From an uncultured Dyadobacter sp. (GTDB lineage: Bacteria; Bacteroidota; Bacteroidia; Cytophagales; Spirosomataceae), in the NCBI GenBank assembly GCA_937880795.1, contig CALGRQ010000445.1, forward strand, positions 1 through 18,013: 18,013 nt of DNA, read 5' to 3'. Below, in pieces: positions 13,935-18,013 of the stretch (positions within the stretch are counted from its first letter, which is position 1; each line of letters begins with the position of its first letter). Under the pieces are notes generated by a model. That model searched no databases and had not been told where the DNA came from. It worked only from the letters and a program-made list of their open reading frames with translations. The translations under genes and the position numbers were made by a program.

Positions 13935-15317
13935 TTAGTTTAAAGGGACATCGGTTTTCGCCACTTCGCCAAAACCTCCTTCAATGTTTACGACATCTTC
14001 AAAACCCCGTGATTTTAAAATGGAGGCTGCAATCATAGACCGGTAACCACCCGCACAATGGATGTATAGCATTTCACCTTTTGGAAATGAGTCCATCAGG
14101 TCGTTTATATAATCCAGTGGTAAGTTTTCGGCATCCTGTATATGTCCGGCGGTGTATTCCTCAGGCTTTCTTACATCAATCACATTTATATTTCCGCCTT
14201 TGTAATGTGCGGCAAATTCTGCTGCCGAAATTGAAATGATAGAATCGGTTTCTTTGCCTGCTTTTTCCCAGGCTTCTAATCCCCCGTTGAGGTAACCAAT
14301 GGTAAAATCGTAACCAACCCTGGCCAATCGGGTAATGACTTCTTCTTCACGACCTGGCTCAGTGATAATCAATAATTGTTGTTTTAGGTCAGGTATAAGC
14401 GAGCCAACCCAGGGCGCAAAACTGCCGTCGATGCCTATATTGATGGAGTTGGGGATGAAGCTTTTTGCAAAATCTGCCGCTTTTCGGGTGTCGAGTATCA
14501 AGGCTCCCGTATTATTTGCTTTTGACTCAAATGCTTCCGGTGACAAAGCCTGGTCACCCCGTTCCAGGACCTCATCCATACTCTCATATCCATCCCTGTT
14601 CATTTTTACATTTTGCGGGAAATATTGTGGCGGCTCGGAGAGTCCCGCTGTAACTTCTGAAATAAACTCCTCACGCGTCATGTCTGCGCGGAGCGCGTAA
14701 TTGAATTTTTTCTGATTACCCAGTGTATCGGAAGTTTCCTTGCTCATGTTTTTACCACAAGCGGAGCCAGCACCGTGTGCAGGGTATACGATCACATCAT
14801 CGGGCAAAGTCATGATTTTGGTACGCAAACTATCGAACAAAATTCCAGCAAGGTCGTTCATGGTCAATGAACCCTTTTGAGCGAGGTCAGGACGGCCTAC
14901 GTCACCAATAAAAAGGGTATCCCCACTAAAAAGCGCGGTCGGTTTTTGTGCCTGGTCCAGCAAAAGATAACTTGTGGATTCGAGCGTGTGGCCGGGTGTA
15001 TGGAGTGCCTTTATCGTGATGTCACCCAGTTTAAATATTTCTCCGTCCTGAGCTATATGCGCCGCAAATCCTGTTTGAGCCTGGGGGCCATATACTATGG
15101 TTGCTCCTGTTTTTTCTGCCAGATCGAGATGCCCTGAAACAAAGTCGGCATGAAAATGGGTTTCGAAAACGTACTTGATTTTAGCACCAATCTTTTCTGC
15201 TTTCTGAATATATGGTTGCACCTCCCGTAACGGATCAATCACGGCCGCTTCGCCGTTTGATACGATAAAATAAGCTCCCTGCGCTAAACAACCGGTATAT
15301 ATCTGTTCTATCTTCAT
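13935..15317 (-). CDS. Persulfide dioxygenase-rhodanese fusion (CstB/Blh type), copy 2
   Basis: Paralogue of the 2857-4272 protein, 460 residues, colinear and clearly more than half identical by eye. The MBL domain has THFHADFVSGH (H54, H56, D58), HTPGHT and GDTLFIGDVGRPDL. The first rhodanese again lacks a nucleophile (loop TEPGRE, 319-324). The second has IDVRKPEEY and CAGGYRS with C421. The frame is open a further 32 codons to 15413, but the ATG at 15317 gives MKIEQIYTGCLAQ, aligned with the N-terminus of copy 1. It leads a minus-strand module with the two transporter subunits. It does not have the GTGAY-N4-GTCAC promoter of copy 1; instead a different palindrome (15346-15365) lies just upstream, suggesting distinct regulation. 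Confidence 0.92.
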   Translation of the reverse strand: MKIEQIYTGCLAQGAYFIVSNGEAAVIDPLREVQPYIQKAEKIGAKIKYVFETHFHADFVSGHLDLAEKTGATIVYGPQAQTGFAAHIAQDGEIFKLGDITIKALHTPGHTLESTSYLLLDQAQKPTALFSGDTLFIGDVGRPDLAQKGSLTMNDLAGILFDSLRTKIMTLPDDVIVYPAHGAGSACGKNMSKETSDTLGNQKKFNYALRADMTREEFISEVTAGLSEPPQYFPQNVKMNRDGYESMDEVLERGDQALSPEAFESKANNTGALILDTRKAADFAKSFIPNSINIGIDGSFAPWVGSLIPDLKQQLLIITEPGREEEVITRLARVGYDFTIGYLNGGLEAWEKAGKETDSIISISAAEFAAHYKGGNINVIDVRKPEEYTAGHIQDAENLPLDYINDLMDSFPKGEMLYIHCAGGYRSMIAASILKSRGFEDVVNIEGGFGEVAKTDVPLN

Positions 15318-15345
15318 ATCGAAATTTTGTTGGTTGACAATCCTG

Positions 15346-15365
15346 ATTTGCACCGAGATGCAAAT
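15346..15365. promoter_or_regulatory. Perfect inverted repeat upstream of dioxygenase copy 2
   Basis: ATTTGCA-N6-TGCAAAT, two perfect 7-base arms, 29 bases upstream of the ATG at 15317 on the minus strand. The position suits an operator or a 5'-UTR stem. No other copy was noticed in intergenic DNA of the window. Confidence 0.5.
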
Positions 15366-15653
15366 GTGTATGTATACAAACCAATACCCCGTTGCTTTTA
15401 GTTTCGCAGCCACTACTGATTTTGGTCAGGATGCAGGCTCATAAGATTACATACCTTTACTTTCCTGTTGTATAGGGTTTGTTGAGCGCTAAGTAGGAGG
15501 GTGGTTGAGTTACAGTTGTTTATATCTTGATGATGGTATTTTAACCTAAGCGGCGACCGTTGATTTAATTATTAAGCCCTAATTCTGGATTCATAAGCAT
15601 GGAAAATGTACCTTCACCGCAAAAGAGCATGAACTTTTGCCCTTTTTAAACCG

Positions 15654-15697
15654 TTGCCAATCTACGCTTTGAAGTAAAATGCGGAGTAGAATGGCAA
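15654..15697. repeat. Stem-loop upstream of hflX
   Basis: TTGCCA-a-TCTAC ... GTAGA-a-TGGCAA: 6 and 5 base pairs separated by an A/A mismatch, with a ~20-base loop. It ends 35 bases before the hflX start. No T-run follows; it may be a leader RNA structure or binding site. Confidence 0.45.
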
Positions 15698-15732
15698 AAT
15701 ACTGTCATTAAGAAATATATAAAGATTGGTGC

Positions 15733-16974
15733 ATGATTGAAAAGAAGAAGTTGTACTCAACCGCTGTGGAAAAAGAAACAGCCGTATTGGTTGCGGTAAG
15801 TACGCAAAAACAAACGGCTGCAAAAACGCAGGAATATCTCGACGAACTAGCTTTTTTGGCGAGTACGCTGGAAGTAAAGACCATCAAAACGTTTACGCAG
15901 AACCTGGAACGTGCAGATATAAAAACCTACACCGGAAAGGGGAAACTGGAAGAAATTCTAATTTTTGTTACGGCGAATCCTGTGGATATGATCATCTACG
16001 ATGATGACCTTACCCCCTCACAGGTGCGTAACCTGGAAGCAGTTTTTAAAGATATTAAAGTGATTGACAGGAGTTTATTGATCCTGGATATCTTCGCCAT
16101 GCGGGCACAAACTGCGCAAGCCAAGTTACAGGTGGAGCTGGCGCAATATCAGTATATGTACCCCCGTTTGACCCGCCTATGGACGCACTTAAGTCGTCAG
16201 TCGGGTGCAGGTGTTGGGATGAGAGGACCCGGAGAAACGGAACTTGAAACGGATAGACGTATTGTCAAAGACCGTATCGCCTTCCTGAAAGAAAAACTTG
16301 AAAAGGTAGACCGCCAAAGTACGACCCGTCGTAAAGAGCGCGACCGCCTGGTACGTGTGGCTATTGTAGGATATACCAACGTGGGAAAATCTACTTTGAT
16401 GCGGGGGCTCTCCAAGGCAGATGTATTTGCAGAAAACAAGCTTTTTGCGACCGTAGACTCTACCGTACGCAAGGTGAATATGGAAAATATTCCGTTTTTG
16501 CTCACGGATACGGTTGGATTCATCCGCAAACTGCCTACAACGCTGATCGAATCGTTTAAATCGACTTTGGATGAGGTTCGTGAGGCGGATATTCTAATGC
16601 ACGTGGTGGATATATCGCACGTCTCTTTCGAGGAGCATTTGGATGTGGTAAACAAAACTCTGGTTGAAATTGGTGCGGCCGACAAGCCAACCATTCTGGT
16701 TTTCAATAAAATTGACCTATACAAACCGGCCTATAACGACGAGGAGCTGGAAGAAGAAGATCAGCCGGCTGTTTCTCCGGAAAGTATTCTGGAGCAACTC
16801 AAGCGTAGTTATATCGCTGACAAAGGAGAGAATGTTGTTTTTGTTTCAGCTGAGAAGAAGGAAAATATTGAAGAGTTACGCAATGCCATTTTCCGTTTGG
16901 TTAAACAGAAGCATTTTGCCATTTATCCTAACTGGCTGGACTTGGGATATACACCTGTTCAGAATGAAGATTAA
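15733..16974 (+). CDS. hflX: GTPase HflX
   Basis: Ribosome-associated GTPase of 413 residues that splits stalled or heat-damaged ribosomes. The N-terminal HflX domain (~1-190) includes TYTGKGKLEEI, IIYDDDLTPSQVRNLE and the signature GMRGPGETELETDRR, followed by a basic coiled linker. The G domain has the P-loop GYTNVGKS (213-220), switch II DTVGFIRKLP and base-specificity NKID. An acidic insert (DEELEEEDQPA) lies in the C-terminal part. The ATG at 15733 follows a long intergenic gap. It is a single-gene unit, followed after a short gap by the tRNA promoter at 16980. A housekeeping gene, so it marks the end of the accessory copper-sulfur block. Confidence 0.95.
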   Translation: MIEKKKLYSTAVEKETAVLVAVSTQKQTAAKTQEYLDELAFLASTLEVKTIKTFTQNLERADIKTYTGKGKLEEILIFVTANPVDMIIYDDDLTPSQVRNLEAVFKDIKVIDRSLLILDIFAMRAQTAQAKLQVELAQYQYMYPRLTRLWTHLSRQSGAGVGMRGPGETELETDRRIVKDRIAFLKEKLEKVDRQSTTRRKERDRLVRVAIVGYTNVGKSTLMRGLSKADVFAENKLFATVDSTVRKVNMENIPFLLTDTVGFIRKLPTTLIESFKSTLDEVREADILMHVVDISHVSFEEHLDVVNKTLVEIGAADKPTILVFNKIDLYKPAYNDEELEEEDQPAVSPESILEQLKRSYIADKGENVVFVSAEKKENIEELRNAIFRLVKQKHFAIYPNWLDLGYTPVQNED

Positions 16975-16979
16975 GGGTA

Positions 16980-17010
16980 TTGTAATTTTATAATGGATTT
17001 TGCACTTTTG
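16980..17010 (+). promoter_or_regulatory. Promoter of the tRNA-Arg unit
   Basis: TTG (16980-16982), a 20-base spacer, then CACTTTTG (17003-17010): close to the Bacteroidota TTTG-N19-21-TAnnTTTG promoter, with only the first base of the -7 box differing. Transcription would start near 17015, about ten bases before the degenerate tRNA-like copy, so the latter should be part of the transcript. Confidence 0.6.
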
Positions 17011-17026
17011 CACCCCGATCGGGTTA

Positions 17027-17116
17027 GACTGCGTATTTCAACGGATAGAACGGTCGCCGCGCGATAGGAGCTTCCTAAACGATGCTGAAACAAGGGTTCG
17101 ATTCTCCTATGGGTCA
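17027..17116 (+). pseudogene. Degenerate tRNA-Arg-like copy
   Basis: Shares GACTGCGTA-TTCAACGGATAGAA, TTCCTAAAC and GGGTTCGATT, in order, with the intact tRNA-Arg just downstream, and ends GGGTCA, but is 90 instead of 72 bases long. A 13-base GC-rich insert (CGGTCGCCGCGCG) follows the D-arm, and there is extra sequence after the anticodon-loop-like TTCCTAA. The lower acceptor stem does not pair (only GACT/GGTC) and neither anticodon nor T stem is complete. A competing perfect 7-base stem, ATAGGAG/CTCCTAT (17064-17070 with 17104-17110), forms instead. A decayed duplicate is the best reading. Confidence 0.6.
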
Positions 17117-17127
17117 AAAAAATATCG

Positions 17128-17199
17128 GACTGCGTAGTTCAACGGATAGAATAGGAGTTTCCTAAACTCTAGATATGGGTTCGATTCCCGTCGCGGTCA
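17128..17199 (+). tRNA. tRNA-Arg (anticodon CCU)
   Basis: Complete 72-base cloverleaf: acceptor GACTGCG pairs fully with CGCGGTC (17192-17198; one U-G), discriminator A at 17199, no encoded CCA. D stem GTTC/GAAT, anticodon stem GGAGT/ACTCT, anticodon loop TTCCTAA with CCU, variable loop AGAT, T arm ATGGG-TTCGATT-CCCGT. It decodes AGG. A Rho-independent terminator follows directly. Confidence 0.95.
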
Positions 17200-17200
17200 C

Positions 17201-17228
17201 AGGCCAGGCATTTCGCCTGGCCTTTTTT
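17201..17228 (+). terminator. Rho-independent terminator of the tRNA unit
   Basis: AGGCCAGGC-ATTTC-GCCTGGCCT, an uninterrupted GC-rich stem, followed by a run of T (TTTTTT). It starts 2 bases after the tRNA discriminator base. Confidence 0.92.
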
Positions 17229-17609
17229 ATGTATGGTGTATGTCGACTACGGATAAAATGGGAGTATAGATATAACCTGTGACCAGTTGAACGAAATTAG
17301 TGTTTGTGAAGTTTTTGCCAGCGATACATACTTAATACTAAGTCGTAACTGGTAAAGTCAAGAAGCCACTCCAATCAGTTTATATATTACGGAAATTGAT
17401 TGTATAATTCGGGACAGGTGGATCCACTTGTGCTTGATCAGTTTAGAGAGGCTTTATTGGAGTATAAAACTGAGAAAGATAAATTAATATCTGTGTATAC
17501 AGCTTTGTTGAAATCTAAGAAGTCGTGAATTTAGTTAATTGGTTTTATATGGTTTTCTTCTTAGTTTGATCCGGTCAGTAGTCCTGATGGTTTGTAAGCT
17601 TCAATAAAT
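17229..17609. other. 381-base region with no confident gene, ending at the probable contig junction
   Basis: No promoter, RNA gene or convincing ORF in the first ~170 bases. From 17403 a short open frame looks coding (separate entry). Nothing recognisable in 17529-17609. The base composition drifts toward A+T, and the DNA after ~17610 is of a different origin. Confidence 0.6.
17403..17528 (+). pseudogene. Short coding-like remnant (41 codons)
   Basis: An open frame preceded in frame by TGA (17397) and an optional TTG (17400), ending at TGA 17526. The peptide begins YNSGQVDPLVLDQ and continues as a charged helix-like stretch rich in Lys, Glu and Leu, ending LLKSKKS. It resembles the end of a helical domain, but no family is recognised and no ATG is present; it may be a gene remnant or chance. 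Confidence 0.25.
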
Positions 17610-18013
17610 ATGGATTTAAATAAAAAAGCATTAGATATTTCATTAACTATAGCTTCACTTTTAAACATGAAAGTTGTAGATGAATTTCATACTATGAGAA
17701 AACAAGTAATTGATGGAAGTAATACTAGTGGATTTCAAAGAACAGGATTACTTGCAACTGATGGATATCTTGACACTCCTTATGGTGAAGTTAAAATAGA
17801 AACTTTAGGTTTAGAAGAAGATGCTGCTAGAAGAGTTGACAGTGAAGGACCATATACTGAATTCCGTCTTGATAGGTTAGGAATTCCACTTGCAGAAATT
17901 ACAACAGATCCTAGTGTTCATAATCCTGATGCAATGCAACATGTAGCTTATATGATCGGACAAGTTCTAAGAAGTACTAAAGTTAAAAGAGGACTTGCAA
18001 CAATCAGACAGGA
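17610..18013 (+). CDS. gatE: Archaeal-type glutamyl-tRNA(Gln) amidotransferase subunit E, internal fragment
   Basis: An open frame running off the window end, 134 codons from the ATG at 17610. It encodes KVVDEFHTMRKQVIDGSN, SGFQRTGLLATDGYLDT, LEEDAARRV, FRLDRLGIPLAEITTDPS and VLRSTKVKRGLATIRQ, all hallmarks of GatE, which with GatD forms the archaeal Gln-tRNA transamidase. The combination is GatE-specific; bacterial GatB differs in these stretches. Roughly the first 90 residues of a normal GatE (~620 residues) are absent, and an in-frame TAA lies at 17595, so the 5' part is truncated rather than out of view. Codons are strongly A+T-rich (AGA for Arg, GAA, AAA), unlike the preceding genes; a Methanobrevibacter-like source fits. 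An assembly chimera is the most likely explanation. Confidence 0.88.
   Translation, partial: MDLNKKALDISLTIASLLNMKVVDEFHTMRKQVIDGSNTSGFQRTGLLATDGYLDTPYGEVKIETLGLEEDAARRVDSEGPYTEFRLDRLGIPLAEITTDPSVHNPDAMQHVAYMIGQVLRSTKVKRGLATIRQ

Larger units (their letters stand above)
15318..15732. other. 415-base divergent intergenic region between dioxygenase copy 2 and hflX
   Basis: Contains the promoters of both divergent genes, though neither could be pinned down with confidence. Seen: the palindrome at 15346-15365 near the dioxygenase, and a long stem-loop at 15654-15697 before hflX. An AACTTTTG resembling a -7 box occurs at 15632-15639. No gene with coding character was seen. Confidence 0.6.

Noticed and set aside
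14539..14558. GGTGAC-N7-GGTCACC, resembling the Crp/Fnr operator
   Set aside because: It lies inside the coding sequence of dioxygenase copy 2, with spacer 7 rather than 4, and has no GAAATTTG box nearby; it is a chance inverted repeat in coding DNA.
15318..15413. 32-codon N-terminal extension of dioxygenase copy 2
   Set aside because: Copy 1 begins at the position equivalent to the ATG at 15317, and the extension has no domain character and spans a palindrome in the promoter region.
16197..16724. Open frame of 175 codons antisense to hflX
   Set aside because: Ser/Thr/Arg-rich translation without recognisable motifs; it mirrors the codon usage of hflX on the other strand.
17027..17116. Reading the 90-base tRNA-like copy as a class II tRNA (Leu/Ser) or tmRNA end
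   Set aside because: The extra sequence lies between D-arm and anticodon region rather than in a variable arm, and the acceptor and T stems do not pair; no tag-like sequence is present.
17027..17199. Tandem tRNA-like repeats as attachment sites of an integrated element
   Set aside because: The copies are only ~30 bases apart at most and no integrase or mobile gene is present in the window.

Overview
The window reads as chromosomal DNA of a Bacteroidota bacterium, most likely from the Sphingobacteriaceae. This rests on gene content (a HYC_CC_PP-type protein before a TonB receptor with a carboxypeptidase-regulatory-like N-terminus, an HMA-AraC regulator, a CC motif in the receptor plug), on TAnnTTTG-like promoter elements, and on start codons without clear Shine-Dalgarno sequences. 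The last ~400 bases are the exception: they encode an internal piece of GatE, a tRNA-dependent amidotransferase subunit known from archaea, in markedly A+T-rich codons. The contig is therefore probably chimeric near position 17,610.

Layout. (1) 2-1123: 3' part of a CopA copper-exporting P1B ATPase. (2) 1188-5399: a reactive-sulfur module on the + strand: a Crp/Fnr regulator, a TauE/SafE exporter, a persulfide dioxygenase-rhodanese fusion (CstB/Blh type) and a two-part YeeE/YedE thiosulfate-type transporter. (3) 5541-11392: a copper module on the + strand: a cytoplasmic HMA chaperone, a cysteine-rich HYC_CC_PP protein, a TonB receptor, an HMA-AraC regulator, an HMBD lipoprotein, a secreted HMA protein and a His-rich outer-membrane protein. 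(4) 11503-12684: a VOC protein and a SAM methyltransferase. (5) 12686-15317, minus strand: a second, diverged copy of the dioxygenase-rhodanese plus split transporter module, in the same gene order as (2). (6) 15733-16974: HflX GTPase. (7) 16980-17228: a tRNA promoter, a degenerate tRNA-Arg-like copy, an intact tRNA-Arg(CCU) and a terminator. (8) 17229-17609: mostly non-coding. (9) 17610-18013: the GatE fragment.

How it fits together. The sulfur genes would import thiosulfate-like sulfur, oxidise glutathione- or other low-molecular-weight persulfides, transfer sulfane sulfur through the rhodanese domain and export sulfite. The best regulatory signal is a pair of near-identical promoters before tauE and the first dioxygenase. 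Each has GTGAY-N4-GTCACCAAR followed, after exactly 22 bases from the palindrome, by GAAATTTG, with no -33 TTG. They look like activator-dependent promoters for the adjacent Crp/Fnr protein. The copper genes would bind, sense and move copper in the cytoplasm, periplasm and outer membrane. Two inverted sulfur modules bracket the copper module, suggesting physiological coupling of copper and sulfane-sulfur stress; that coupling is inference.
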